Positions 1 to 7,990 of a stretch of 28,673 nucleotides of DNA are shown here, one piece after another. Numbering within the stretch: the first letter of the stretch is position 1; every line of letters begins with the position of its first letter. The stretch spans positions 1 to 28,673 of the forward strand of contig DATHSN010000170.1 in the NCBI GenBank assembly GCA_035464115.1. Reading direction: 5' to 3'. This stretch comes from DATHSN01 sp035464115 (GTDB lineage Bacteria; Actinomycetota; Acidimicrobiia; Acidimicrobiales; SKKL01). The translations under genes and the position numbers were made by a program. Below the pieces are notes generated by a model. That model made no database searches, was not told where the DNA came from, and was given only the letters and a program-made list of their open reading frames with translations.

Positions 1-1095
1 ATCGGCCCGGACCAGGTCGTCGGGCTCGACCGCCGGGACCAGGCGCTGCACGGCCCGCACCAGCAGCCGGTGGCTGAGCGAGCGCGCCACCTCGGCCGCC
101 CCGGTGCGCCAGTAGCGGCGGGCGAGGGCCCAGGTGCCCGACCAGCTCGCCAGCTCGGCGAGGAGCCGGGCGTCGACGTCGCGCCAGCGGTAGCCCTCCC
201 GGGCCAGGGCGAGGACCGCGTTGGGCCCGACGTGCACGCCGCCGTCGAGTCCCCGGGTGAGGTGGACGCCGAGGAACGGGTAGCGCGGGTCGGGCACCGG
301 GTAGATGAGACCCCGGCACAGGTGGGCCCGCTCGGGGCGCAGCTCGTGGTACTCGCCGCGGAACGGCACGATGCGCGCCCGTCCGAGCGACCCCGCGGGA
401 TCGCTCGCCGTGGTCGTGCGGCGGGCACCCGACGTGGGGTCGACGCCACTCGAGCGCCGAGCGACCAGGTCGGACTGCAGGCCGGCGCACGCCACCGCGA
501 CGGCGGCGCGCACGTCGCCGCCCGAGGTGGTGGCGACGACGCCGTTGCCGTCGTCGTGGACCTCGTCGACGGCGGTCCGCAGCCGGATCTCACCGCCGTG
601 CTCGACCACCTCGTCGGCGAGGGCGCGGGCGACCGCGCCGTAGTCGACCACCTGCACGCCGGGAACGTGGAGGGCGGCGAGGCCGGTGGCGTGGGGCTCG
701 ACCTCGACGATGCCGGCGCCGTCGACGCGTCGGGCGGCCACCCCGTTGGCCTCGGCGCGCCGCTCGAGCTCGGCCAGCGGGGCCAGCTCGTCGGGTTCGG
801 TGGCCACGATGAGCTTGCCCCGTTCGACGACGGGCACCCCCCGCTCGGCGCACCACGCCAACAGCTCGGCCCGACCGGTGGCGGTGAGGCGGGCCTTGAG
901 CGATCCGGGTCGGTAGTACACGCCCGAGTGCACGACACCGGAGTTGCGGCCGGTCTGGTGGCTGGCGACCACCGGCTCCTTGTCGACCACGAGCACCCGG
1001 GCGCCGGGCCGGCGGACCAACACCGCCCGCGCCGTGGCCAGGCCGACGATGCCTCCTCCGATGACGAGCACGTCTGCGTCGTCGCGTGCGCCCAC
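1..1095 (-). CDS. lhgO: L-2-hydroxyglutarate oxidase (LhgO), C-terminus cut by window edge
   Basis: FAD-dependent oxidoreductase of the DAO superfamily, expected to oxidise L-2-hydroxyglutarate to 2-oxoglutarate and pass electrons to the quinone pool. Translating the reverse strand from GTG at 1095 gives 365 open codons to the window edge. The N-terminal Rossmann motif VIGGGIVGLATA lies at about residues 10-21, followed by the acidic VVDKE strand end. The family signature GRNSGVVHSGVYY lies at about 47-59, and the late segment RGLIYPVPDPRYPFLGVH also fits. The family is about 400 residues long, so roughly 35 C-terminal residues are missing. The GTG start has a GGGAGGG Shine-Dalgarno just upstream (about 1099-1106). 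A TACGCT -10-like box (1135-1130) and an inverted repeat (1109-1126) lie in the 86-nt divergent gap with the nitroreductase. The family call is strong; substrate is inferred from the family. Confidence 0.9.
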   Translation of the reverse strand, partial: MGARDDADVLVIGGGIVGLATARAVLVRRPGARVLVVDKEPVVASHQTGRNSGVVHSGVYYRPGSLKARLTATGRAELLAWCAERGVPVVERGKLIVATEPDELAPLAELERRAEANGVAARRVDGAGIVEVEPHATGLAALHVPGVQVVDYGAVARALADEVVEHGGEIRLRTAVDEVHDDGNGVVATTSGGDVRAAVAVACAGLQSDLVARRSSGVDPTSGARRTTTASDPAGSLGRARIVPFRGEYHELRPERAHLCRGLIYPVPDPRYPFLGVHLTRGLDGGVHVGPNAVLALAREGYRWRDVDARLLAELASWSGTWALARRYWRTGAAEVARSLSHRLLVRAVQRLVPAVEPDDLVRAD

Positions 1096-1108
1096 GGTCG
1101 CCCTCCCG

Positions 1109-1126
1109 GATCACAACGTGGTGATC
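1109..1126. promoter_or_regulatory. inverted repeat upstream of lhgO, candidate operator
   Basis: GATCAC-N6-GTGATC is a perfect 6-bp inverted repeat in the short gap between lhgO and the divergent nitroreductase. It sits between the lhgO Shine-Dalgarno and the -10-like TACGCT at 1135-1130, where a bound dimer would block lhgO transcription. No regulator gene is adjacent in this window, so the binding protein is unknown. A 6-bp repeat can arise by chance in GC-rich DNA. Confidence 0.3.
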
Positions 1127-1181
1127 GATAGCGTAGGGCGGGCTGTGTTGTCGCCCGCCCGCTCACTCCCTGGACGTCCCC

Positions 1182-1796
1182 GTGCCCGCTGACGCCAGCA
1201 TCGATCCATCGTTCCCCCCGGTCGAGCCCGATCCGTTCGCCCTCGAGGCCTTCGAGGAGCTGGCCGCCCGCCGGCGCACCACCCTGCGCCTCGACCGCGA
1301 GCGCGAGGTGCCGATCGACCTGGCCGAGCGGCTCTGCCAGCTCGCCACCTGGGCCCCCAACCACAAGCGCACCTGGCCGTGGCGGTTCGCCCTGCTGGTG
1401 GGTGGGGCGCGAGCCCGCCTGGGCGACCTCACCGCCGAGCAGCTGGTCGCCGAGGGCGTCACCGACGACGCCAAGCTCGCCAAGGCCCGCACCAAGTACC
1501 TGCGGGCCCCGATGATGCTGGCCGTCGGCGCCGCGCCGCACCCCGACCCCGAGCTGCACGGCGAGAACCGCGACGCGGTCGCCGCCGCGGTCCAGACGCT
1601 CCTCTTGGGCGCCACCGCGGTGGGCCTCGGGTCGTTCTGGGCGTCGGGCGCGCCGTTGCGCAGCGCCGCCGTCCGCGAGCTGTGCGGCTTCGAGCCCGAC
1701 GATCGGATCGTGGCGCTCGTCTACCTGGGCTGGCCGGCGGGAGAGGTGCCCGTGCCCGAGCGCCCCCCGGCCCCGGTGGTGGTGGTCGACCGCTGA
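1182..1796 (+). CDS. nitroreductase family protein (FMN)
   Basis: A 204-residue nitroreductase-fold protein, expected to bind FMN and reduce nitro compounds, quinones or similar acceptors with NAD(P)H. The phosphate-binding RRRTTLRL near residues 30-37 matches the RRSxR-type start of the fold. The segment ATWAPNHKRTWPWRF (about 63-77) is the conserved APS..N.QPW-like region. The segment TAVGLGSFWASG (about 147-158) is the GLG motif before the FMN-binding C-terminal part, and VALVYLGWPAGE is the usual final strand. GTG at 1182 is the natural start; the next possible starts would cut into the fold. No clear Shine-Dalgarno is visible. It is divergent from lhgO and convergent with the DUF983 gene. 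Substrate cannot be read from sequence. Confidence 0.85.
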   Translation: MPADASIDPSFPPVEPDPFALEAFEELAARRRTTLRLDREREVPIDLAERLCQLATWAPNHKRTWPWRFALLVGGARARLGDLTAEQLVAEGVTDDAKLAKARTKYLRAPMMLAVGAAPHPDPELHGENRDAVAAAVQTLLLGATAVGLGSFWASGAPLRSAAVRELCGFEPDDRIVALVYLGWPAGEVPVPERPPAPVVVVDR

Positions 1797-1854
1797 GGCG
1801 AGCGTCGGGGGCGCGGCGTCCTCGCCGGGTCGCTTCGCTCGGTGGGCTCAGCGG
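1790..1854. terminator. candidate bidirectional terminator, nested inverted repeats
   Basis: CCGCTGAG (1790-1797) and CTCAGCGG (1847-1854) are perfect inverted repeats that contain the two converging stop codons. Inside them CGAGCG (1799-1804) pairs with CGCTCG (1836-1841), and a small GGCG/CGCC hairpin lies within. No U-tract is present. The same outer 8-mer pair recurs after the toxin gene at 10716-10741. Confidence 0.45.
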
Positions 1855-2321
1855 GGGCCGGCGGGGCCCCGGGGGTCGATCCGACCGCTGCGGCGCCGGG
1901 CCGGCGGGCGGCCCGCCGGCCAGTGGCGGGGGTCGACCTCGTCGTCGGGGCCGAGCGGTCGCATCATCAGGTCGATGGCCGACCAGAGCGTGCGCGACCA
2001 GGGGAAGAAGGCGACCGGCACCACCACCGCCATCGCGATGGCGAGCACGAGCAGGACGCCGACCGGCGGGTCGGGGTAGGTGACGGCGAAGCCGATCGCC
2101 AGCGCACCGAGCAGCGCGCCGAAGCTCACGATCGTGTTCATCCCGAGCGACCCGATCCAGTGCCCCTCGATGCGCTCGAAGCGGAACCCGCAGGTGGGGC
2201 AGCGGTCGAGCGGGACGAGCCAACGTCGGAAGAGGCCCCCGCCGCCGCACACCGGGCAGTGCCGGGCCAGGCCCCGCGCCAGCAGCCGCCCGGGGGTGAG
2301 GGGTGGTGGGGCGTCGCTCAC
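1848..2321 (-). CDS. DUF983 family zinc-ribbon membrane protein
   Basis: A 157-residue protein with the DUF983 layout. An N-terminal zinc ribbon has two CxxC pairs (CPVCGGGGLFRRW and CPTCGFRF), then the conserved RIEGHWIGSLGMN stretch. Two hydrophobic helices follow (IVSFGALLGALAIGFAV and VGVLLVLAIAMAVVVPVAFF), then the SRTLWSAIDLMMRPL motif typical of the family. The C-terminal 30 residues are Arg/Pro-rich and variable. I chose GTG at 2321; a longer open frame to ATG 2411 would overlap the divergent ligase start and adds low-complexity sequence. Family function is not established. In some bacteria DUF983 genes sit beside oxidase genes, but here the neighbours do not say. Confidence 0.82.
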   Translation of the reverse strand: MSDAPPPLTPGRLLARGLARHCPVCGGGGLFRRWLVPLDRCPTCGFRFERIEGHWIGSLGMNTIVSFGALLGALAIGFAVTYPDPPVGVLLVLAIAMAVVVPVAFFPWSRTLWSAIDLMMRPLGPDDEVDPRHWPAGRPPARRRSGRIDPRGPAGPR

Positions 2322-2409
2322 CCGCCCATCATCGCCGGACTGGTCGTCGATGCGTCGCGCCTGCCAGGGTGACCCCCGGCGGGAGGGACCGAGCCACCGG
2401 AGGACGAGC

Positions 2410-3855
2410 ATGTCGGAGATGTCGATCGGCGCCGCGCTCGCGTGGCTCGCGGCGCGCGACCCTCACCGCCCGGCCATCACCTGCGAGGGCCGCACGGTCA
2501 CCCGCGCCGAGCTCGACCGGCGCACCAACCGCCTGGCGCGGGCCTACGCCGAGCTCGGGGTCGGTCAGGACCACCTGGTCACCATCGCCCTGGGCAACTC
2601 GATCGAGGCCTACGAGGCCTACCTGGCGGTGTGGAAGCTGGGCGCCACGCCCCAGCCGGTGTCGGCCCGCCTCCCCGCCCGCGAGCGCGATGCCATCGTC
2701 GAGCTGGCCGACCCGCCGATCGTCGTCGGCGTCGACCCCGGCACGCACGGCGACCGGCCCTGCGTCCCCGTCGGCTTCGAGCCCGACCCGGGTCTCGACG
2801 ACGGTCCGCTGCCCGACCGCGTGGCCGCCGCGCTGAAGGCACCCACGTCGGGCGGGAGCACCGGGCGGCCCAAGATCATCGTGGCCGGCCAGCCCGCGCT
2901 GATCGATCCGGAGCGGCCTCGCGGGCTCGGCGCCCGCCTCGACGGCACCCAGCTCGTGCCCGGCCCGCTGTACCACAACGCCCCGTTCGTCTTCTCCACC
3001 ATGGCGCTGCTCACCGGCAACCACCTGGTGGTGATGACCCGCTTCGACGCGGCCACCGCGCTCGAGCTGGTGGAGCGCCACCGGGTCGACTGGATGCTGC
3101 TGGTGCCGACGATGATGCACCGCATCTGGCGCCTCCCCACCGAGGAGCGCCTGGCGCGCGACGTGTCGTCGCTGAACGGGGTGCTCCACCTGGGCGCCCC
3201 GTGCCCGCCGTGGCTGAAGCACGCCTGGATCGAGTGGCTCGGCCCGGAGCGGGTGTGGGAGCTCTACGCCGGCACCGAGGCCCAGGGCGTCACGATCATC
3301 AGCGGCGAGGAGTGGCTGGCCCACCCCGGCTCGGTCGGCCGGCCCGCCGAGGGCACCATGGAGATCCGCGACCTCGACGGCACGCCGCTGCCGCCCGGCG
3401 AGGTGGGCGAGGTGTGGATGCACACCCCCGCCGACCGTCCTCCCACGTACCGCTACGTCGGCGCCGAGGCCAAGCGCGTCGGCGAGTGGGAGTCGCTCGG
3501 CGACCTCGGCTCGATGGACGCCGACGGCTACCTCTACCTGTCCGATCGGTTGGCCGACATGATCCTCACCGGCGGCGCCAACGTGTACCCCGCCGAGGTC
3601 GAGGCCGCCCTCGACGAGCACCCGGCGGTGGTGTCGTGCGCCGTCGTCGGCCTCCCCGACGACGACCTCGGCAACCGGGTCCACGCGGTGGTGCACCTGC
3701 GGTCGCCGGCCGACGATGCCGAGCTGCGCGCCCACCTCGCCGAGCGCCTCGCCGGCTACAAGATCCCCCGCACCTTCGAGCGGGTCGACGGCCCCGTCCG
3801 CGACGACGCCGGCAAGGTCCGGCGGTCCGCGCTTCGTGACGATCGCACCACCTGA
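2410..3855 (+). CDS. AMP-dependent acyl-CoA synthetase/ligase
   Basis: A 481-residue member of the ANL adenylate-forming family, which activates a carboxylic acid as acyl-AMP and normally transfers it to CoA. The ATP-binding P-loop-like motif SGGSTGRPKII is at about residues 149-159, an ELYAGTEAQGVT segment carries the A5 motif (about 284-295), and LYLSDRLADMILTGGANVYPAEVE is the A7/A8 hinge. The C-terminal DDAGKVRR supplies the catalytic lysine (A10). The short length and YHNAPF segment resemble bile-acid-CoA-ligase-like (BaiB-type) and other steroid or fatty-acid CoA ligases. ATG 2410 has GGAGG 6-8 nt upstream; a longer in-frame extension to 2080 is rejected because it runs antisense through DUF983. 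The end overlaps the MFS gene by 20 nt. Substrate is unknown. Confidence 0.88.
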   Translation: MSEMSIGAALAWLAARDPHRPAITCEGRTVTRAELDRRTNRLARAYAELGVGQDHLVTIALGNSIEAYEAYLAVWKLGATPQPVSARLPARERDAIVELADPPIVVGVDPGTHGDRPCVPVGFEPDPGLDDGPLPDRVAAALKAPTSGGSTGRPKIIVAGQPALIDPERPRGLGARLDGTQLVPGPLYHNAPFVFSTMALLTGNHLVVMTRFDAATALELVERHRVDWMLLVPTMMHRIWRLPTEERLARDVSSLNGVLHLGAPCPPWLKHAWIEWLGPERVWELYAGTEAQGVTIISGEEWLAHPGSVGRPAEGTMEIRDLDGTPLPPGEVGEVWMHTPADRPPTYRYVGAEAKRVGEWESLGDLGSMDADGYLYLSDRLADMILTGGANVYPAEVEAALDEHPAVVSCAVVGLPDDDLGNRVHAVVHLRSPADDAELRAHLAERLAGYKIPRTFERVDGPVRDDAGKVRRSALRDDRTT

Positions 3856-5305
3856 GCCGTCGGCCGAGGGCTGGCTCGGGCGGCGCCGGGCCCGCGTCGT
3901 CGCGCGCCTCGAGGCGCGCGGCACCTACCAGCGGTGGGTGCTGCTCACCGCGCTGGCGGGCATGTTCGCCACCACGTTCCCGGTCACCGTGCTCACGGTG
4001 TCGCTCGCCGACATCGCCGACGAGTTCGACACGGCCGAGACGACGATCGCCGGGGTGATCTCGCTGCCGTTGCTGCTGTCGGCGCTGGCGCTGCCGGTGC
4101 TCGGCAAGCTCGGCGATCTCCGCGGCCACCGCCGGGTGTTCCTCATCGGGTTCGCGCTCGCCACCGTCACCGCCGCGCTCACCGCCACCGCCTGGGACGC
4201 CCCGTCGCTCATCTTCTGGCGGACGATCTCCCAGGTCATCGGGGCCGCCACCCAGCCCACGTCGATGGCGTTGATCATGTCGGTGTTCCCCGCCCGCGAC
4301 CGGGTGAAGGCCATGGGCTGGTGGTCGATGGTGGCGGCCGGCGCGCCGGCGGTCGGGTTGGCCGTGGGCGGTCCGCTGATCGAGGCGCTCGGGTGGCCCG
4401 TGCTGTTCCTGATGCAGGCTGCGCTCTCGGCCGCCGCGCTCGGCATCGCGCTGGTGGTGCTGCGCGAGACCCCGCGTCAGCCCCGGGCCCCGTTCGACGT
4501 GGCCGGATCGGCGGCGCTGGCCCTCGGCACCGGCGGGCTCATGTTCGCCCTCACCCAGGGCAACTCGTGGGGCCTCGACCATCCGGCGGTGCTGGTGTCG
4601 CTCGCCCTCGCGCCGGTCGGGTTCGGCCTGTTCGTGTGGGCCGAGCGACGCGCGGTGGCGCCGCTCCTGCCGCTGTGGCTGCTCGCCCGCACCGAGTTCG
4701 CCGCGCCGGTCGTGGCCTCGCTCTTCACCGGCGCCGCCTACATGGGCGGGTTCTTCCTCGCGCCCCTGCTGCTGCGCACCGACGACTTCGGCTACTCGCT
4801 GTCGGCGATCTCGCTCATCATGATCCTGCGCCCGATCGTCTACAGCACCTCGTCGCCGGTCGGCGGGCACATCGCCACCCGGATCGGCGAGCGCACCACC
4901 GCGGTCATCGGCTCGTTGGTGCTCGCCGGGTCGTTGGCGCTGTTCGCGGCCGCCGCGGCCATGGGCGCCATCGCGGTGGTGGTGGCCGCGCTGGTGCTGC
5001 AGGGCCTGGGCCACGGGCTCAACCGCCCGTCGATCAGCGCGGCGTTGGCGAACTCGGTCGACGAGTCGAACCTGGGCATCGCCGCCGCCTCCGAGCGCAT
5101 GATGTTCCAGGTCGGCTCCTCGTTCGGCATCACGGTGCTCACCGTCGTCTACGGCGGCACCGGGCAGGCCGACGACCTGGCCGCCGCCTACCTGGTGGGG
5201 GCCGGCCTCGGGCTGGTCACCGCGGTGGCCTGCTGGTGGATCCGCTCGACCGACCGGTCCGACCGCCACCTCGACGTCACCGACGAGACCGAGCACGCCG
5301 CCTGA
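3836..5305 (+). CDS. MFS transporter, DHA2-like (about 14 TM)
   Basis: A 489-residue major facilitator protein, probably a proton-driven exporter in the inner membrane. After a charged 30-residue N-terminus, TM1 is WVLLTALAGMFATTFPVTVLTV. The loop 2-3 signature appears as GKLGDLRGHRRVFLIG, and about 14 hydrophobic helices can be counted, which fits the drug:H+ antiporter-2 type. Late segments GLGHGLNRPSISAALAN and AAASERMMFQVGSSFGI are typical of this group. I chose GTG 3836, which overlaps the ligase end by 20 nt; an earlier in-frame start at 3716 would lie well inside the ligase. The overlap suggests translational coupling and that transporter and ligase act on the same compound or its product, but the substrate is unknown. 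Confidence 0.87.
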   Translation: MTIAPPEPSAEGWLGRRRARVVARLEARGTYQRWVLLTALAGMFATTFPVTVLTVSLADIADEFDTAETTIAGVISLPLLLSALALPVLGKLGDLRGHRRVFLIGFALATVTAALTATAWDAPSLIFWRTISQVIGAATQPTSMALIMSVFPARDRVKAMGWWSMVAAGAPAVGLAVGGPLIEALGWPVLFLMQAALSAAALGIALVVLRETPRQPRAPFDVAGSAALALGTGGLMFALTQGNSWGLDHPAVLVSLALAPVGFGLFVWAERRAVAPLLPLWLLARTEFAAPVVASLFTGAAYMGGFFLAPLLLRTDDFGYSLSAISLIMILRPIVYSTSSPVGGHIATRIGERTTAVIGSLVLAGSLALFAAAAAMGAIAVVVAALVLQGLGHGLNRPSISAALANSVDESNLGIAAASERMMFQVGSSFGITVLTVVYGGTGQADDLAAAYLVGAGLGLVTAVACWWIRSTDRSDRHLDVTDETEHAA

Positions 5306-5332
5306 TCCGACGGCGCACGGCTCGGGGTTCGC

Positions 5333-6106
5333 TCAGGTGGTCGCCGGGCGGAAGTCGTTCACGCAGCCCGACACCGCGACGCCACCCAGCTCGCCGACCA
5401 CGACCGACCCGGGCCGTGGGCCGGTGGGAAGGGGCAGGGTGTAGCGGTAGGTGGCCCGGAGCCGGCCGTCGATCCGACGCCCGTCGTCGAACGAGAGCGC
5501 CACGGCCCGGTCGTCGCCGGGCGGGTCGATCCGTGCGCCGCTGGCGCGGGTCACCGACCCGTGGTCGACCACCAGCGCGCCGCCCGGCCCGCCGGCGGCG
5601 ACGAGCACCGCGCCGAGCCCGTCGCCGCGCACCGTGCCGTAGGTGAAGGCCTGGGTGAACCGCGGCGTGTCCTGCTCCTGGCGGTGCCACTGGCCCCGGC
5701 CCACGATCTCGACGGAGCGGTCGCCGACCGTCACCTGCGCCCGCACCGCGCCGAGCACCTCGGTGCGCCCGGGCAACGTGCCCCCGGCGTCGCCGGTCGC
5801 CTCGAACCGGGCGCTGACCCGCAGCGGCAAATCGCCCGCGCCCTGCGGCACGGTGGCGCCCGCGTGGCCGAGGACCGCGACCTCGACCGCGGCGGTGCGC
5901 TCGTCGCCCTCGAACGAGGCGGTGACGTCGGCGGGGAGCGGGTCGGGCAGCGCGTTGTCGACGAACCCGGCGCACCCCTCGGGGGTGAGCACGTGGGCCC
6001 ACAGCCACCAGACGCCCTCGGCGGGGTGGTGGGCCAGGCGGGTGATGACCGCGGCGAGGCCGTCATCGCTCACCACGTCGAGGTACCGCGACTCGGTCCA
6101 CGCCAT
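5333..6106 (-). CDS. protein of unknown function, beta-rich
   Basis: A 257-residue protein that I do not recognise. It has no signal peptide, membrane helix or obvious metal motif. The C-terminal half is rich in predicted beta strands with repeating segments such as VEIVGRGQWHRQEQD, RFTQAFTYGTVRGDG, GALVVDHGSV and RATYRYTLPLP. That pattern loosely resembles lipocalin-like (AttH/CrtC-type) carotenoid or lipid-binding barrels, but this is only a suggestion. The start ATG 6106 is preceded by TACGCT at 6118-6113 with 6 nt between and no Shine-Dalgarno, so the mRNA is probably leaderless. It is convergent with the MFS gene and divergent from the universal stress protein gene. Confidence 0.7.
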   Translation of the reverse strand: MAWTESRYLDVVSDDGLAAVITRLAHHPAEGVWWLWAHVLTPEGCAGFVDNALPDPLPADVTASFEGDERTAAVEVAVLGHAGATVPQGAGDLPLRVSARFEATGDAGGTLPGRTEVLGAVRAQVTVGDRSVEIVGRGQWHRQEQDTPRFTQAFTYGTVRGDGLGAVLVAAGGPGGALVVDHGSVTRASGARIDPPGDDRAVALSFDDGRRIDGRLRATYRYTLPLPTGPRPGSVVVGELGGVAVSGCVNDFRPATT

Positions 6107-6112
6107 GGCGCG

Positions 6113-6118
6113 AGCGTA
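6113..6118 (-). promoter_or_regulatory. -10-like TACGCT, leaderless promoter
   Basis: TACGCT on the minus strand ends 6 nt before ATG 6106. No Shine-Dalgarno intervenes, so transcription is expected to start at or next to the ATG. No convincing -35 element is visible. Confidence 0.5.
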
Positions 6119-6212
6119 GGGCGGGGCGGCTCGAGGCGGCCCGCCCATGACATTGGCCCCTTGGCCGGTCGCCGAGATGGCAGGATGCTGGGCCACCGAG
6201 GGAGGAGGACCC

Positions 6213-7061
6213 ATGGTCGAACGCCTCATCGTCCCGCTCGACGGCTCCGAGCACGCGGCGCGAGCCCTGTCCGTGGCGCTCGAGATCCGGCGTCGCACCG
6301 ACGCCCGCATCGTGGTGGTCCGCAGCGCCCACCCCGCCGACGCCGACGCCGCCCGCGCCGAGATCCACGCCGAGCTCGGTGCGGTCGGGCTGGTCGACGA
6401 CCGGGGCGCCGCGGTCCACGACGTCGAGGTCGTCGTCGACGTCGACCGTGGGGCCGTCGGGGCCATCGCCTCGGCGGCGTCGGGGGAGCCCGGCACCTTG
6501 GTGTGCATGAGCACCCACGGTCGCGGCGGGGTCGGGCGCGCCGTGCTCGGCTCGGTGGCCGAAGAGGCGCTCGTCGACGCGGGGGTGCCGTTCGTCCTCG
6601 TCGGTCCGCACCACCAGACCGGCCCCCTCGCCGGACCGGTGCTGCTCGCCATCGACGGCAGCCTGCGCTCCGAATCGGTCGTGCCACTGGCCGCCGAGTG
6701 GTCGCGGCGGCTCGGCGCCGAGCTCTGGGTCGTGTCGGTCATCGACCCCCGCGACGCCGCGGCCGCGCGGGCCGCGCTCGGCGGCGACCACGTCGACGAG
6801 GGCGCCCACGTCCACCGCGTCGCCTCGGCGCTCTCGGCCGAGCTCGGCCGCGCCATCGACTGGGAGGTCCTCCACGACGACGACCCCGCCGCCGCCCTGG
6901 TCCGCTACGCGGCCGACAAGGGGGCCAGCGTGGTGGTGATGGCCACCCACGGTCGCACCGGTCTGGCCCGCGTCACCATGGGCAGCGTCACCGCACGGGT
7001 GGTCCGCGACCACTCCGGTGTGGTGCTCGTGGCCCGCTCCGCCGACGGCGCCAACGACTGA
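6213..7061 (+). CDS. universal stress protein, tandem UspA domains
   Basis: A 282-residue cytoplasmic protein with two UspA domains, as in many actinobacterial stress proteins. Domain 1 begins ERLIVPLDGSEHAARAL and ends with the ATP-binding run STHGRGGVGRAVLGSVAEEAL. Domain 2 begins GPVLLAIDGSLRSESVVP and ends ATHGRTGLARVTMGSVTARVV. Both keep the H-G-x9-G-S part of the nucleotide-binding motif; the first glycine of the classic G-x2-G is Ser or Ala. Such proteins bind ATP and are often induced by starvation or low oxygen. ATG 6213 has an excellent GGAGGAGG Shine-Dalgarno at 6201-6208; an upstream in-frame start at 6147 lacks one. It is convergent with the hydroxylase gene. Confidence 0.92.
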   Translation: MVERLIVPLDGSEHAARALSVALEIRRRTDARIVVVRSAHPADADAARAEIHAELGAVGLVDDRGAAVHDVEVVVDVDRGAVGAIASAASGEPGTLVCMSTHGRGGVGRAVLGSVAEEALVDAGVPFVLVGPHHQTGPLAGPVLLAIDGSLRSESVVPLAAEWSRRLGAELWVVSVIDPRDAAAARAALGGDHVDEGAHVHRVASALSAELGRAIDWEVLHDDDPAAALVRYAADKGASVVVMATHGRTGLARVTMGSVTARVVRDHSGVVLVARSADGAND

Positions 7062-7088
7062 CCCGGTGAGCCAACGCTGATCTCGGAG

Positions 7089-7104
7089 CCAGCCTGACGG
7101 CTGG
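7089..7104. terminator. hairpin between convergent genes
   Basis: CCAGCC-TGAC-GGCTGG is a perfect 6-bp stem with a 4-nt loop in the 46-nt gap between the stress protein and hydroxylase genes. There is no U-tract on either side, so termination is a position-based inference. Confidence 0.45.
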
Positions 7105-7107
7105 GCC

Positions 7108-7986
7108 CTACCGGGACCGGGCTTCGGCGGGTGCGCCGGGGCGCTGGCGGGCGTCCCGTGCGAGGTCGAGCCACCCTCCGAGCTCGAGGGCCACCGGGTT
7201 GGTCGGCGCCGGGCGGGGCGGTCCGAAGATCTCGTCCGCAGTCGCGTCGGGGGGCCGCCAGGTGCCGGCCAGGCGGTCCCAGACGGTGAGCACCGGTCCG
7301 AGGTTCACGCCGTCGGAGCCGCGCCGGTGATGGTGCCGGTGGCTCGCCGGTGTCATGACGACCGCCTCGACGACGCGTCCCAGACGTATCGGCCGCGCCG
7401 CGTGCAGCACCAGCTGGTACCCGTTCGACACCGCAGCGCAGATGACGATGGTGCTCAGATCGAACCCGGCCAAGGCGACGAACGGCTGAACCGCGAGGCC
7501 GTGCACCGGGAACCAGGTCTGGCGCAGCCCCACCGTCAGGTCGTAGCCCTGAGCCGAGTGGTGCACCTGGTGCGACGCCCATCCGACCCGCGTGTGGTGG
7601 CCGGCCGCGTGGTAGACGAAGCCCGCCAGATCCCAGGCGATGAACGCGGCGACGAAGCCGAGCACCGGGGCCTGCGCCCACAGCGCCACCAGCGCGTCGG
7701 GCGCCAACGGCGCCAATGCCGCCCACGCCACCACGAGCACAGCCGCGTAGGGCACTCCCACTGCGAGCGCGCCGGCGGTCATGACCGCCCCGGACCACGC
7801 GTCGACCAGCACCGCGCGCCGCTGCGGCGCCCGCGGCTCTCGCCACACCCGCCACGCGACCTCGGCCACGACCGCCGCTGCGACGACCAGGTACACGATC
7901 GACACCACCCACACCTCGACCGGGATGTCGGACGCGACGTGACCCGCCCACGACACGAGCCGCACGACCGGGTCGAGCTCGCTCAT
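7108..7986 (-). CDS. sterol desaturase / fatty acid hydroxylase superfamily membrane protein
   Basis: A 292-residue membrane protein with the histidine boxes of the integral-membrane di-iron oxygenase superfamily: H126-x3-H130-H131 (YHAAGHH), H139-x2-H142-H143 (HQVHHS) and H216-x-H218-H219-H220 (SHRHHHRR), plus H195. D119 sits 7 residues before box 1, as in the usual D-x-x-x-Y-x-x-H layout. Several hydrophobic segments (about 26-45, 66-115, 160-190) anchor it. The family hydroxylates or desaturates sterols, fatty acids, carotenoids or alkylglycerols using O2; the substrate here is not evident. ATG 7986 lies 4 nt after the stop of the upstream small membrane protein, so the two form an operon. 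The last 20 residues are charged and probably disordered. Confidence 0.87.
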   Translation of the reverse strand: MSELDPVVRLVSWAGHVASDIPVEVWVVSIVYLVVAAAVVAEVAWRVWREPRAPQRRAVLVDAWSGAVMTAGALAVGVPYAAVLVVAWAALAPLAPDALVALWAQAPVLGFVAAFIAWDLAGFVYHAAGHHTRVGWASHQVHHSAQGYDLTVGLRQTWFPVHGLAVQPFVALAGFDLSTIVICAAVSNGYQLVLHAARPIRLGRVVEAVVMTPASHRHHHRRGSDGVNLGPVLTVWDRLAGTWRPPDATADEIFGPPRPAPTNPVALELGGWLDLARDARQRPGAPAEARSR

Positions 7987-7990
7987 CTGC

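Noticed and set aside
6107..6212. DosR-type dormancy box upstream of the universal stress protein, and the TTGGCC-cc-TTGGCC repeat at 6153-6166
   Set aside because: No GGGACT/AGTCCC palindrome is present. The TTGGCC repeat is short and made of common GC-rich words.
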